64,000 nucleotides of DNA from NCBI GenBank assembly GCA_048264105.1, contig JBLXDJ010000003.1:310001-374000 (forward strand), read 5' to 3'. Positions 34,524-44,432 of the stretch are shown here, piece after piece. How positions within the stretch are numbered: position 1 is the stretch's first letter; each line of letters opens with the position of its first letter. The translations under genes and the position numbers were made by a program. Below the pieces are notes generated by a model that saw nothing but the letters and a program-made list of their open reading frames with translations, did not search any database and had not been told where the DNA came from. This DNA comes from Oceanospirillum sp048264105 (lineage in GTDB: Bacteria; Pseudomonadota; Gammaproteobacteria; Pseudomonadales; Halomonadaceae).

Positions 34524-34835
34524 TTAACCAGCGATGCCGGTGATTTTTACTTCAGTGAACCACTGACGGTGGCCCTGACGCTTCATGCTGTGCTTACGAC
34601 GACGGAACTTGATGATAGTAACTTTATCACCGCGACCGTGGTTTACAACTTCAGCAGAAACTTTAGCGCCATCAACCAGAGGAGCGCCAACTTTTACGTC
34701 TTCACCGTTAGCAACCAGCAGAACCTGATCAAAATCTACAGTAGAACCGGTTTCCAGTTCCAGCTTTTCGATTTTCAGGGTATCGCCTTCTTTAACGCGG
34801 TACTGTTTACCGCCAGTTTTGATAACTGCGTACAT
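34524..34835 (-). CDS. rplU: 50S ribosomal protein L21
   Basis: A 103-residue protein that binds 23S rRNA. It begins MYAVIKTGGKQYRVKEGD and has the family block KFRRRKHSMKRQGHRQWFTEVKI. First gene of the rplU-rpmA unit, divergent from ispB. Confidence 0.98.
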   Translation of the reverse strand: MYAVIKTGGKQYRVKEGDTLKIEKLELETGSTVDFDQVLLVANGEDVKVGAPLVDGAKVSAEVVNHGRGDKVTIIKFRRRKHSMKRQGHRQWFTEVKITGIAG

Positions 34836-35236
34836 GCTTGTTCTCCAAAAAACAGCAGTGCTTAGTGAGTTGGATGCTTCTTACTTACCTGCTTTGAATA
34901 GAAGCGCTCTGGCAACTATCGGACAGGGAGCAAAGACCGGAACAAAAGGGTTAAAACCTGCAATTTGCTCACGGTAACTAAGCAGGGCGCGAATTTTATA
35001 GCAAGAGACCGACAACGGCAACCTAAAGCGGGCGTTTTTAACGGATAAGTTCCGGGAAAAACAGCCAGTGTGCGGCAACAATCTGATAATTCAGCAAAAC
35101 CCGGCGCTGACCGATTATAAAAGGCCGGATACCGGTGCTTTTCTTGACACCCTACCCCCTGCCCAATAGCATTCATGCAGCCCTTTCGGGCGATCTGACA
35201 CCCTTGAGTTCATCAACGAGAAAAAGCAGTCCTGAC
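34836..35236. other. Divergent rplU/ispB regulatory region
   Basis: A 401-base gap holding the rplU promoter and leader on the minus strand and the ispB promoter on the plus strand. The only well-matched element I found is the sigma-70 promoter at 35144-35172. No convincing small gene is present. Confidence 0.55.
35144..35172 (+). promoter_or_regulatory. Sigma-70 promoter candidate for ispB
   Basis: A perfect -35 TTGACA is followed after 17 bases by TAGCAT, about 65 bases upstream of the ispB ATG. Confidence 0.6.
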
Positions 35237-36208
35237 ATGCAGCCAAAGAGCGCCATCCACGATCTGGTAGCGGACGATTTCGCCGCACTGAACACCTACA
35301 TTATCGACCAACTGCACTCCCGGGTGCCTCTCGTTGAAAAAATCGCCGAATACATCGTCGACAGTGGCGGCAAGCGCATGCGTCCTCTGCTGGTGCTGCT
35401 GACCTGTAAAGCACTGGAGTGCAACGACGACAAGCGCATCCCGCTGTCTGCACTGGTGGAATTTATCCACACCGCTACTCTGCTGCATGATGACGTCGTT
35501 GATGAATCCGACATGCGCCGCGGCCGGGATACCGCCAACAACAAATGGGGTAACGCCCCAAGCGTTCTGGTAGGTGACTTCCTTTATACCCGCGCCTTCG
35601 AGCTGATGGTGAACATCGGCCACATGGATATTCTGAAAATCTACGCCAACGCCACCAACGTGATCGCGGAAGGCGAAGTGCTGCAGCTGACCAACGTGCG
35701 CAATCCGAAAATCACTGAAGAACAATATATGACAGTGATTAAGGCCAAGACCGCCATGCTGTTTGAAGCCGCAACGGAGTCTGCCGCTATTCTGTCCGGC
35801 GCGAATGCAGAACAGCAAAAGATGATGGCAGACTACGGCAACTATCTGGGACTGGCGTTCCAGCTGCAGGACGATCTGCTGGATTACCAGGGTGATGCCG
35901 GAGCCATGGGCAAAAACGTCGGTGACGATCTGGCAGAAGGCAAGCCAACCCTGCCGCTGATCCGTGCGATGCAGGTGGGCACCGAGGAGGAAGCCAAGCT
36001 GATCCGCAAAGCGGTTCGCAAAGGCGGCCTTGAGTTCCTTGAGCCTGTTCTTGAGATCATCAACAAAACCGGCGCACTGGACTACACCGAACAGAAAGCA
36101 CTGGAGATGGCTGACAAGGCCAAAGCCAGCCTGAGCTGCCTGCCGGACTCGCCATTCAAAGAGCGCCTGGCGCTGTTTGCAGACATGGCGGTTAAGCGCA
36201 GCAGCTAA
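35237..36208 (+). CDS. ispB: Octaprenyl diphosphate synthase
   Basis: Trans-prenyltransferase that makes the polyprenyl side chain of ubiquinone. Both aspartate-rich motifs are present: LLHDDVVDESDMRRG and FQLQDDLLDY. GGKRMRPLLVLL, YTRAFELM and EGEVLQL further match E. coli IspB. The ATG at 35237 (323 aa) is preferred because the family begins there; the upstream in-frame region overlaps the promoter. The exact chain length, 8 or 9 isoprene units, cannot be read with certainty. Confidence 0.94.
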   Translation: MQPKSAIHDLVADDFAALNTYIIDQLHSRVPLVEKIAEYIVDSGGKRMRPLLVLLTCKALECNDDKRIPLSALVEFIHTATLLHDDVVDESDMRRGRDTANNKWGNAPSVLVGDFLYTRAFELMVNIGHMDILKIYANATNVIAEGEVLQLTNVRNPKITEEQYMTVIKAKTAMLFEAATESAAILSGANAEQQKMMADYGNYLGLAFQLQDDLLDYQGDAGAMGKNVGDDLAEGKPTLPLIRAMQVGTEEEAKLIRKAVRKGGLEFLEPVLEIINKTGALDYTEQKALEMADKAKASLSCLPDSPFKERLALFADMAVKRSS

Positions 36209-36227
36209 CCTCCCCCAGAGCGCTCTG

Positions 36228-36262
36228 AAAGCCCGGTACGATAAAAAGCACCGGGCTTTTTT
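36228..36262 (+). terminator. Rho-independent terminator after ispB
   Basis: AAAGCCCGGT and ACCGGGCTTT form a 10-bp stem with a loop of about 12 bases and a T run. Confidence 0.87.
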
Positions 36263-36447
36263 CTGCCTGAAACCGGTACAGAAGGGTGAAACACGAAAAA
36301 ATCGCCTTTAAAAACAAGGCTATAAAATACCTGTCACATTCCCCTATGATGCAGACCTGAAGCCTGATATTTTATAGGTATTAGGGTAATCACTAGGATC
36401 AGTTAAAGAGGCACAGGATCGCCTACTGATGAGAATCAACGGGCCTC

Positions 36448-38514
36448 ATGAACGCGAAAAAAACCTCTTTAAATTCCTCAAATTCAGCCCAGCTGGCTGT
36501 GCTCGATAATCTGAGCATCCCGACCCTGATCGCAGACCGCCATGGCATGTTGCAATACGCCAACAAGGCCGCCCGTCACCTGCTCACTTACGGGCCGACA
36601 ATCAGCCATCCCCTTTCCGGCAACGAACTCTTTAAGCGTCTGGACCTTGATCACAGCAAACGCCTGAAGCAGGCATGCCAACGCTTCTGCGACGAACAAC
36701 TCAGCCTGACGTTTAACTATGGCGAACACCAGAAACGCGTTCAGGTGTTTATGTCGCCGCTGTCCACCAGCAATCTGGCCGATGAACTGCTGCAGATCAC
36801 CCTGAAAGATGTCACTCAGTATGAAGCGGCTCAACACCTGCCGGTTCACTTTCATCAGGCGATGCAGCAGACCGAAGATATGGTCATGGTCACCGACTGT
36901 CATGGCAGCATTGAGTATGTAAACCCGGCCTTTATGAGTCAGACCGGTTATAGCGAATCGGAAGTGCTGGGTAACAACCCCCGCATCCTCAGCTCAGACG
37001 AGCATGACAAAGCCTTTTATGCCGAGATGTGGAAAACCCTGCGTGCCGGTGAAAGCTACCGCAGCATCTTTATCAATCGCCGCCGTAATGGCGAGCGTTA
37101 TCACGAAGAAAAAACCATCACGCCGATTCGTGATGAAGACGGCCAGATCAGCCATTTTGTTGCAACAGGGCGGGATATCACCGACCTGATCAACAGCGAA
37201 CAACGCCTTAACTATCTTCGTCGCTTTGACACCCTGACCGGCCTACCGAACCGGCAGCGACTTTCAGAACAGTTTGAACAGCATGTGATGCAGCGGCGCA
37301 AAACACCGATGGCGCTGTTTCTGGTGGATCTTGACCGCTTGAGCCGTATTAACGACAGCCTCGGCCGTCTGGCCGGTGATGAACTGTTGCGCATGACCGC
37401 CAACCGCTTACGCAAAGCCTTACCATCACACTTTGTCGGCCGACTGGGCAGTGATGCTTTTATGGTGATGGCAGAAGAGGTGCAAACTCCGGATCAGGCG
37501 GCCCATCTGGCGCAGAAGGTCCAACAGGTGATGGCACTGCCCTTTGAGCTGACACAGGCAGAACTCTTTATGAGCGTCAGCCTGGGCATCACCCTGTACC
37601 CTTATGATGGCGATCAGTTTGATGAGCTGGTGAATAAGGCCGACAGCGCCATGCACCGCTGCAAAGATCATGATCAGGCGTTTGGTTTCTTCACCGAAGA
37701 CCTGACCCTGCAAACCCAGCATCGCGTCAAACTGGAGAACCAGCTTCGCCAGGCCTTGCTGCACAAAGAGTTTCATCTGGTGTTCCAGCCCCGGGTTGAT
37801 ATGGAAAGCAACCAGATCAGAAGTGCCGAGGTACTGCTGCGCTGGATCAAAGCCGATGGCAAGATGATCTCCCCGGGTGAGTTTATTCCGGTGCTTGAAG
37901 AGATGGGGCTGATTACCTCTGTCGGAGAATGGGTTCTGATGCGGGCCTGCATCTACGCCAGCCAATGGCTTAAAAAGGGCCATCCGATGCGCATCTCCGT
38001 TAACCTTTCCGCCCGCCAGTTGCGCCAGCCGAATCTGCCGGACATCGTAAATCGCTGTCTGGAATCCTCAGGTTTACCGCCGGAGATGCTGGAACTCGAG
38101 CTGACGGAAACCAGCATGCTGGAAGATGTTGAACACTCAATCAGTCAGCTCAGCCGGATCAGAGAACGTGGCACCCGCATCGCCATCGATGACTTTGGCA
38201 CCGGTTACTCCTCTCTGGCCTATCTGAAGAAGTTACCGGCGGATACCCTGAAAATCGATCAGGCGTTCGTACAGGGACTGGATAGCGATGATGAAAGTGA
38301 CCGGAATATTGTGCAGACCATCATTCAGTTGGCTCACAACTTCAATCTGAGCGTGACCGCAGAAGGGATTGAGACCGAGCAGCAGCTGGCGATCATCCGC
38401 CAGCTGGGTTGTAACGAAGCACAGGGTTTCCTGCTGGCTAAACCGATGAATGAAACCGAGCTGCTGACCACCAAACACCGTTTTGATAATCAGGCAAAAC
38501 TCTCCCACCTCTGA
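36448..38514 (+). CDS. PAS-PAS-GGDEF-EAL protein with degenerate GGDEF, likely cyclic-di-GMP phosphodiesterase
   Basis: A 688-residue soluble signalling protein. Two PAS-type domains (about 15-120 and 130-245; the second has VTDCHGSIEYVNPAFMSQTGYSE split over its core) are followed by a GGDEF domain whose signature reads GSDAF at 334-338 and is therefore unlikely to make cyclic-di-GMP. The EAL domain carries EVL at 461-463 and keeps the metal and catalytic segments ELTETSMLED, DDFGTGYSSLAYLKKLP and LKIDQAFV, so it may degrade cyclic-di-GMP; the degenerate GGDEF could bind GTP as an activator. No membrane segment is visible. It is convergent with another GGDEF-EAL gene, 68 bases apart. Confidence 0.9.
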   Translation: MNAKKTSLNSSNSAQLAVLDNLSIPTLIADRHGMLQYANKAARHLLTYGPTISHPLSGNELFKRLDLDHSKRLKQACQRFCDEQLSLTFNYGEHQKRVQVFMSPLSTSNLADELLQITLKDVTQYEAAQHLPVHFHQAMQQTEDMVMVTDCHGSIEYVNPAFMSQTGYSESEVLGNNPRILSSDEHDKAFYAEMWKTLRAGESYRSIFINRRRNGERYHEEKTITPIRDEDGQISHFVATGRDITDLINSEQRLNYLRRFDTLTGLPNRQRLSEQFEQHVMQRRKTPMALFLVDLDRLSRINDSLGRLAGDELLRMTANRLRKALPSHFVGRLGSDAFMVMAEEVQTPDQAAHLAQKVQQVMALPFELTQAELFMSVSLGITLYPYDGDQFDELVNKADSAMHRCKDHDQAFGFFTEDLTLQTQHRVKLENQLRQALLHKEFHLVFQPRVDMESNQIRSAEVLLRWIKADGKMISPGEFIPVLEEMGLITSVGEWVLMRACIYASQWLKKGHPMRISVNLSARQLRQPNLPDIVNRCLESSGLPPEMLELELTETSMLEDVEHSISQLSRIRERGTRIAIDDFGTGYSSLAYLKKLPADTLKIDQAFVQGLDSDDESDRNIVQTIIQLAHNFNLSVTAEGIETEQQLAIIRQLGCNEAQGFLLAKPMNETELLTTKHRFDNQAKLSHL

Positions 38515-38582
38515 CCATCCACCTCTGATCAGCCGCCCCTGTACTGCCATTCTGTTGCAACAGACAGCGTAAGCGCCTAGGC

Positions 38583-41468
38583 CTACTTACCGTCGGATGA
38601 TTGCTGTGCGGCTAAACGGCGCTGCTCGGTTTTCAGGCGCGCCTCCATATCATCCGGCCAGAGCGGTCGGTCTAACAGGAAACCCTGGGCGATATGACAG
38701 CCCTGCTCCTGCAGGTAATGCAGCTGCTCGGTTGTTTCCACACCCTCAGCCACGGTCAGCAGGTTAAGATTCTGAGCCAGGCCGATAATCGCACTGGTGA
38801 TAGCGGCATCATCCGGATCCATCGGCAGATCCGTGATAAAGGCTTTATCGATCTTCAGCTTATCCAGCGGGAATCGTTTCAGGTATGACAGCGACGAGTA
38901 TCCGGTGCCGAAATCATCCAGCGAGATCCAGACGCCCAGCGCTTTCAGCTCCGTCAGAATATCCACAGCCTGAGACGCACCCTGCATCAGAATGCTTTCG
39001 GTCACCTCAACCACCAGATTGCCCGCCGGGAAACCGGTCTCTTTCAGCGTAAACTGAATCTGATCAGCCAGCCCCTGCCGGAACTGTAGCGCCGAAACAT
39101 TGACCGCGACTTCAATATCAGGGTAACCGGCATCACGCCATCGCTGCCCCTGAGTGCAGGCCTCCCGCAGCACCCACTCGCCCAGATCAAGAATCAAGCC
39201 GGACTCTTCGGCCAAGCCGATAAAGAAGTCCGGTGGCACCAGACCCTGTTCAGGATGCTGCCAGCGAACCAGAGCTTCAACGCCTCTCAGACGCATACTT
39301 TCCATACAGAACTGAGGCTGATACACCAACCTGAGCTCGCCCTCAGCAATGCCTTTGCGCAGGGCGTTCTCCATTACCAGACGATGGGATACATCGTCAT
39401 TCATCTGCTGAGTAAAGAACTGATACTGATTACGCCCCTGACCCTTAGCATGATAGAGCGCCGCATCAGCATTCCGGAACAGCATCTCGAAGTTCAGCCC
39501 GTCTCCCGGATAAAGTGCGATACCAATACTGGGTGTCAGGGTCAGCTGGTGATTACCCAGCTCAATGGATTGTCCGACCTGCTGCATTATCTCCCGCGCC
39601 AGCACCGCAGCCTCGTTCGGATGCTCCAGCTCCGGCATGAGTACAACAAACTCATCACCACCGACACGGCTGACGGTCACGCCATCCGGCACCAGATCAG
39701 TCAGGCGCTTGGCAACCGCACAAAGCAGGCGATCACCCACTTCATGCCCAAGTGAATCATTCACATTTTTAAAGCGATCAAGATCCACAAACAGCAGAGC
39801 CAGATGAATCTTGTTATGGCGGGCAAAATGGATCGCCTGATCCACACGGTCTGCCAGCAGGCGACGGTTAGGCAGATCGGTCAGGGAGTCGTATTCCGCC
39901 AGATAGCGCAGACGTTTCTCATTGGCTTTTCGCAGTGAAATATCACTTAAGGTGGCGATATAGTTTTTGATCTCACCATGTTCTTTCACCATGCTGAGCG
40001 AGAGCCATTCAGGGAAAAGCACACCATCTTTACGACGGTTCCAGACCTCACCCTGCCATTGTCCGGTTTTACTCAGACGGGACCACATATCCTCATAGAA
40101 GCGCTCATCATGGGTGCCGGAAGCCATAAACGACGGATTCTGCCCAAGGGCCTCAGCCTCGCTGTAACCGGTAATTTCACTGAAAGCAGGGTTTACCGCC
40201 AGAATACGGTTACGGGCATCGGTAATAACGATGCCTTCCGTTGCGTTCTTAAACACCTGAGCCGACAACTCCAGCTCCCGGCTGTTATCCATCAGCTGAG
40301 CTTTCTGATATTCAATATCCTGCTCGTAGTTAATAAAGAGCTTCCGCAGCCAGCGGGAATACAGCAGCGCCAGAATCAGCGTCAGCAGAAGGCTCATCGC
40401 CAGCATCAGCATAAAGGTTGTTATCGCATCCTGGCTTTCAGCGTCCAGATTTGCTTTGTGCTCTTTCAGCATCGGAGCCAGATCATCCGGATAGATACCC
40501 GCAACCAGTATCCAGTCCCATTCCGGCACCACTTTAACCAGCGAACGCTTCGTCACCGGCCCACGGCCATCGGGATAGAACCAGTTATATTCAATAATAC
40601 CGCCGCCGGCTGCCGCCGCATTCATGATGCTTTCAATCGCGGTTTGCTGCAGATCCCGTTTCACCGGCGTATCCGCCAGAACACTTAATGCCGTGTTTGC
40701 CAGAGTCTGTCCCTGCATATCCAGCACTGAGATATAACCGTTGTCTCCGAAACGGAAGTTTTCTAACCGGCGCAGAGCTTCCATCTTGAGGTCATTCTCA
40801 ATCCGGTACAGATAATCACCCGCTCCTATGATCCAGTCGTAGGGCTCAAACAGACGGACATAGGCGATCTTATCTTCCATGAAGCGCTTGTTGCCCGGTG
40901 GATACCAGCGATAGCGGGAGAAGCCTGACTGCTCCTGATTCTGCACAGCATCGATCAGACCGCGCATGATGTAATGCCCGGTATCATCGCGATTATCATA
41001 GAGGGATTTGCCTTCCAGCTGGGGCGCTGTCGGCAGAAGAATGCAAAGACCGTCCAGATCATCAATAAAGAGATAACCCCGGCCATCAAAGAAACGGATG
41101 TTGCGTAAAGATTCACGAATCAGATGTTTAATTTCAGACTCAGGCAACCGCCCTTTGGATTCGTTATAAATGGATTCGGCGACCGCAATCGCCTGATCAA
41201 CAAAGACTTTGGATTCGTCTTTCAGAACCTGCTCTGTCCGGGTACGCATGTACTGAATATAACTGACCGTAGCATTCAGCTCAGACTGCAGCAGCGTTTC
41301 CTGCTGCTCAAGGATCTCCTGTTCGAGTCTCTCCAGCTGCTGCTGTTTCTGGTCATGAAGGGTAAAGAGAAAATACCCGCTGACGATCAGGCTGAAGAAC
41401 AGCACAACCGCCAGCATACCTACCGTTTGTAACCCCGGCAGACGCCGGGAATCTATCTCAAATGCCAT
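38583..41468 (-). CDS. Membrane cache-PAS-GGDEF-EAL cyclic-di-GMP protein
   Basis: A 961-residue inner membrane sensor. The N-terminal membrane helix (about 15-38) is followed by a long periplasmic region with two Cache-type modules (FFDGRGYLFIDDLDG, FGDNGYISVLDMQG), each with the Y-P/W-DW tail typical of small-ligand Cache domains. A second helix (about 350-372) precedes a PAS domain (about 395-520), a GGDEF domain with intact GGDEF at 603-607, and an EAL domain with intact EAL at 731-733 and DDFGTGYSSLSYLKRFP. Both catalytic activities are therefore possible. The ligand of the Cache domains is unknown. Confidence 0.92.
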   Translation of the reverse strand: MAFEIDSRRLPGLQTVGMLAVVLFFSLIVSGYFLFTLHDQKQQQLERLEQEILEQQETLLQSELNATVSYIQYMRTRTEQVLKDESKVFVDQAIAVAESIYNESKGRLPESEIKHLIRESLRNIRFFDGRGYLFIDDLDGLCILLPTAPQLEGKSLYDNRDDTGHYIMRGLIDAVQNQEQSGFSRYRWYPPGNKRFMEDKIAYVRLFEPYDWIIGAGDYLYRIENDLKMEALRRLENFRFGDNGYISVLDMQGQTLANTALSVLADTPVKRDLQQTAIESIMNAAAAGGGIIEYNWFYPDGRGPVTKRSLVKVVPEWDWILVAGIYPDDLAPMLKEHKANLDAESQDAITTFMLMLAMSLLLTLILALLYSRWLRKLFINYEQDIEYQKAQLMDNSRELELSAQVFKNATEGIVITDARNRILAVNPAFSEITGYSEAEALGQNPSFMASGTHDERFYEDMWSRLSKTGQWQGEVWNRRKDGVLFPEWLSLSMVKEHGEIKNYIATLSDISLRKANEKRLRYLAEYDSLTDLPNRRLLADRVDQAIHFARHNKIHLALLFVDLDRFKNVNDSLGHEVGDRLLCAVAKRLTDLVPDGVTVSRVGGDEFVVLMPELEHPNEAAVLAREIMQQVGQSIELGNHQLTLTPSIGIALYPGDGLNFEMLFRNADAALYHAKGQGRNQYQFFTQQMNDDVSHRLVMENALRKGIAEGELRLVYQPQFCMESMRLRGVEALVRWQHPEQGLVPPDFFIGLAEESGLILDLGEWVLREACTQGQRWRDAGYPDIEVAVNVSALQFRQGLADQIQFTLKETGFPAGNLVVEVTESILMQGASQAVDILTELKALGVWISLDDFGTGYSSLSYLKRFPLDKLKIDKAFITDLPMDPDDAAITSAIIGLAQNLNLLTVAEGVETTEQLHYLQEQGCHIAQGFLLDRPLWPDDMEARLKTEQRRLAAQQSSDGK

Positions 41469-41510
41469 ATTCAGCCTTGTTACCGTTCCGGTCAGAAGCA
41501 GATAAAAACA

Positions 41511-42752
41511 TTACGCCGACCGGTCATCAACACTACCCGAATGCCGGGATAGCCGATTATAAAACAGTACTACCACCATCAGATGCAACACCAGCGTCAG
41601 CCAGAGCAGGTGACTGATACTTTGCTGCAACACGCCCAGTATCAGCATTCCCAACACCGCGCTGACAATCATAAAAATAGCGTTATAGATATTATTGGCT
41701 GCGATCAGCCAAGCGCAGGACTCACCAGAGGACTGCTGCAACCGGGTATAAAGCGGCACGGCATAGCAACCGCCACCGATACCCATAATGCTGAAGGCGA
41801 TGAGGCTTGTATACAGTTGCGTGCTCAGAGCCAACAACGCCAGCCCCAACCCGATAGCAATACTGCCCAGCCAATACAAACCGGTAAAACGCATTTTGGC
41901 ATGCAGCGGCCGACTCGCCAGAGAACCCACACCCACACCGCCGGCAAAAAAGCCCAGCACCAGAGAAACAACCCAGGGCTCAGCTCCCAACCGGGTTTCA
42001 ACCCACGCAGGCAGCTGTGTCAGAAGCGTTGCGCCAACAAACCAGAACCAGCTGATCGACCAGACCAGATACAAGCCCTCTTTCTGACGATGACATAGTT
42101 TCAGAGTAGCACTGAAACTCAGGGGTTCCGATGCTGGCTGAGCATTATCCAGCGGCTGGATCTTACGGCTCTGCCAAAAACCGATCAGTGCCAGCCCGAC
42201 AATGGTTATCGCCACCAGATCTTTTGCCGCCAGAGCAACACCCAGATCCAACTCGCTGCTCAGCAATACACCGGCTGCCAACGTCCCCAGCAAAATAGCC
42301 AGGAACGTCCCCAGCTCAACCCAAGCATTGGCCGAGATAAGATCACCGTCACGAAACCAGGCCGGCAGAATACTGTATTTCACCGGTCCGAAAAGCGCCG
42401 ACTGAGTCCCCATCAGAAACAGCAGAACCAGCAACACCGCGCCCTGATCCAACCAGAGCATCAAGGCTGCCAGCAACATAATCAGGCACTCTGCCATTTT
42501 AAGCCTGCGCATCAGCAGCGCATGATCATGCCGGATCGCAAGATTGGCTCCCACGGATGAAAACAGCAGAAAAGGCAGAATAAAAATCGCAGCCGCCAGA
42601 TTATTAACCAGACCGACATTACCCAAGGGAACGGTCAGGATGCCGTAAGCGAACAGAATCAATAACGTATTTTTATAAACGTTATCGTTAAACGCACCGA
42701 AAAACTGTGTCAGCCAGTACGCTTTAAAACTGGAGTGTCGGCCTAAAAGCAT
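41511..42752 (-). CDS. MFS transporter, LplT-like
   Basis: A 413-residue major facilitator protein with about 12 hydrophobic helices. The start SFKAYWLTQFFGAFNDNVYKN and the segment GTQSALFGPVKYSILPAWF are typical of the lysophospholipid transporter LplT and of MFS domains fused to acyl-ACP synthetase/acyltransferase proteins. Transport of lysophospholipid across the inner membrane is therefore the best guess. In E. coli lplT is coupled to aas; no acyltransferase gene is adjacent here. Confidence 0.8.
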   Translation of the reverse strand: MLLGRHSSFKAYWLTQFFGAFNDNVYKNTLLILFAYGILTVPLGNVGLVNNLAAAIFILPFLLFSSVGANLAIRHDHALLMRRLKMAECLIMLLAALMLWLDQGAVLLVLLFLMGTQSALFGPVKYSILPAWFRDGDLISANAWVELGTFLAILLGTLAAGVLLSSELDLGVALAAKDLVAITIVGLALIGFWQSRKIQPLDNAQPASEPLSFSATLKLCHRQKEGLYLVWSISWFWFVGATLLTQLPAWVETRLGAEPWVVSLVLGFFAGGVGVGSLASRPLHAKMRFTGLYWLGSIAIGLGLALLALSTQLYTSLIAFSIMGIGGGCYAVPLYTRLQQSSGESCAWLIAANNIYNAIFMIVSAVLGMLILGVLQQSISHLLWLTLVLHLMVVVLFYNRLSRHSGSVDDRSA

Positions 42753-42912
42753 AAATCTCTCCCTGAGGTCACGGTCATTCCCCGTTACAAAATAGCGCTA
42801 CTCTAGTGCTTTTTTAGTGGGAAAGAAAAGACTACGCTTTAACCACCGAATATCAAAAAAAGCTAATCTATTGTAATGTGATTTTTCAATCTAAAACAGA
42901 AGGGAATGACTT

Positions 42913-43098
42913 ATGAAAAACGTAGGCTCTGTCGACAAAATTCTACGCATCGTGGTGGGTCTTGCTCTTATCGCCATTGTTTTTGTTGGCCCGCAAACAC
43001 CATGGGGCTGGATCGGTGTTGTGCCTTTGCTGACTGCTTTGCTTGGTTTTTGTCCGCTATACCGGCTGATCGGTCTGAACACCTGCCGAACCAAGTAA
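42913..43098 (+). CDS. Small DUF2892-type membrane protein
   Basis: A 61-residue protein, MKNVGSVDKILRIVVGLAL onward, with two hydrophobic stretches and the conserved ending GFCPLYRLIGLNTC. It matches the DUF2892/YgaP C-terminal membrane module, which elsewhere is fused to rhodanese domains; here it stands alone without a rhodanese neighbour. Function unknown. AAGGGA upstream and a strong terminator downstream show a one-gene unit. Confidence 0.8.
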   Translation: MKNVGSVDKILRIVVGLALIAIVFVGPQTPWGWIGVVPLLTALLGFCPLYRLIGLNTCRTK

Positions 43099-43118
43099 CC
43101 GTTTCCCCCATGACAGGT

Positions 43119-43159
43119 AAAAAGCCCTGACAAGAATTATTCATGTCAGGGCTTTTTTT
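43119..43159 (+). terminator. Terminator after the DUF2892 gene
   Basis: AAAAGCCCTGACA and TGTCAGGGCTTTT form a 13-bp stem ending in a T run. Confidence 0.88.
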
Positions 43160-43347
43160 GCTTTAAACTAAGGCTCAGGACAGTTAGATTACCTTTTGAA
43201 TCCAAAGAACAAATCATCAGGGCTGACAGACTTTATCCCGATCACACAAAGTCTCATGATGTTACAACGTGAAACAGTCTTTCAGGAGCAGTCGGCGCTA
43301 ATATGGCTTCGTTACTCCCAACCTTTTACAAGCCTGCTTAAGATAAA

Positions 43348-44406
43348 ATGGATGAGAAAAATTTAGCGCCCGGCGCTAGTTCAGCAGATACACCTAAAGA
43401 CCTGCCGTCAGTGCCAGGGGTATACCCTGCGCACCATAAAATGACGCCTGCTGAATTGGCCGAAAAGGAAGCGGAACGCGAGCGCGACAAGATCAAGGCT
43501 GAATGGGAAGCCAAGCAAGCTGAAAAAAAGCAGGATGAGCGCAAAAAAGCGGAAGAAGCCCGCATCAAAGCAGAGCGCGAAAACCTGTACAAGGATCTTG
43601 AGACCCTTGATTACGAGCTGCTGTCCCTCAACGAATACCCCTCCGACTTTGAAATAGAATCGGCCCGGCGCTCCCGTATGGGCTGGTTTTTCGGTCTGGG
43701 TATCTCGGTATTTCTCTTTACCAGCTCACTGCTGAACCTGGTACACCCCTGGGTCGGTGGTATATCCGGCGGCATCGCTTTTGTACTCTGGCTTAGTCAC
43801 GGCACCGGCATGATGCACTTTCTGCCCGGACTGTCCCGTTATCCGGAACTTCTGGCCAAACGTCGCCGTATCAAAAACAGCGTGACCGAGTACATCCAAC
43901 AGATTGAAGGCAAGCGGGGCTTTATCCACCGTATCTACCCTTTGGTGCACCACAATCCGCGCCTGAGAGCCCGCAAGTTTCGCCGGATCGCCCTGATGTC
44001 GAAAGAGCACAACCTGATGAGTAATATGAAAACGCTTCAGGATGTTGCCCTCTATCACGAATATCTCGACGAATGCCGCAAAGCCGCTGAAGAGTATTTC
44101 CGCAAAGAGCGGGAAGATCAGATGATGGTTGATCTTGATCTGGACCCTAATGTCGAAGATCTCGAACAGGAACTGAATGACAACAAAGCCGACGATGCCG
44201 CTGAAGTATCCGACGCCCCGTCACCGGAAGCCAAGAACCTGAAAACCGGCAACACCACACTGAGCAAAGCGGATACGTCTCAGGGACAAAAGGATAAAAG
44301 CGCTGAGTCGTCCTCTGAGAATGTTGAGAACAACGCCAGCTCCGGTGCTCAATCCCCGGAGCAAGCCCCACCCCAGCAACAGGATGATCAGACTAAAAAC
44401 AGCTGA
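43348..44406 (+). CDS. Unrecognised coiled-coil membrane protein
   Basis: I do not recognise this 352-residue protein. Residues about 31-95 are a highly charged, alanine/glutamate/lysine-rich helix (AELAEKEAERERDKIKAEW) that should form a coiled coil. Two hydrophobic stretches (about 111-135 and 137-160) look like a membrane hairpin. The middle is basic (RRRIKNSVTEYIQQIEG, RLRARKFRRIALM) and the last 80 residues are acidic, Gln/Ser-rich and probably disordered. With a hairpin both ends would lie on the same side of the membrane, most likely in the cytoplasm. It is 26 bases ahead of the CoA-binding protein gene, so the two probably share a transcript. The ribosome-binding site at the ATG is weak. 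Confidence 0.75.
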   Translation: MDEKNLAPGASSADTPKDLPSVPGVYPAHHKMTPAELAEKEAERERDKIKAEWEAKQAEKKQDERKKAEEARIKAERENLYKDLETLDYELLSLNEYPSDFEIESARRSRMGWFFGLGISVFLFTSSLLNLVHPWVGGISGGIAFVLWLSHGTGMMHFLPGLSRYPELLAKRRRIKNSVTEYIQQIEGKRGFIHRIYPLVHHNPRLRARKFRRIALMSKEHNLMSNMKTLQDVALYHEYLDECRKAAEEYFRKEREDQMMVDLDLDPNVEDLEQELNDNKADDAAEVSDAPSPEAKNLKTGNTTLSKADTSQGQKDKSAESSSENVENNASSGAQSPEQAPPQQQDDQTKNS

Positions 44407-44432
44407 TCAACCAAGGCCCCAAGGAGCAAGCG

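Noticed and set aside
36448..38514. Active diguanylate cyclase
   Set aside because: The GGDEF signature is GSDAF, lacking the catalytic acidic pair, so synthesis of cyclic-di-GMP by this protein is not supported.
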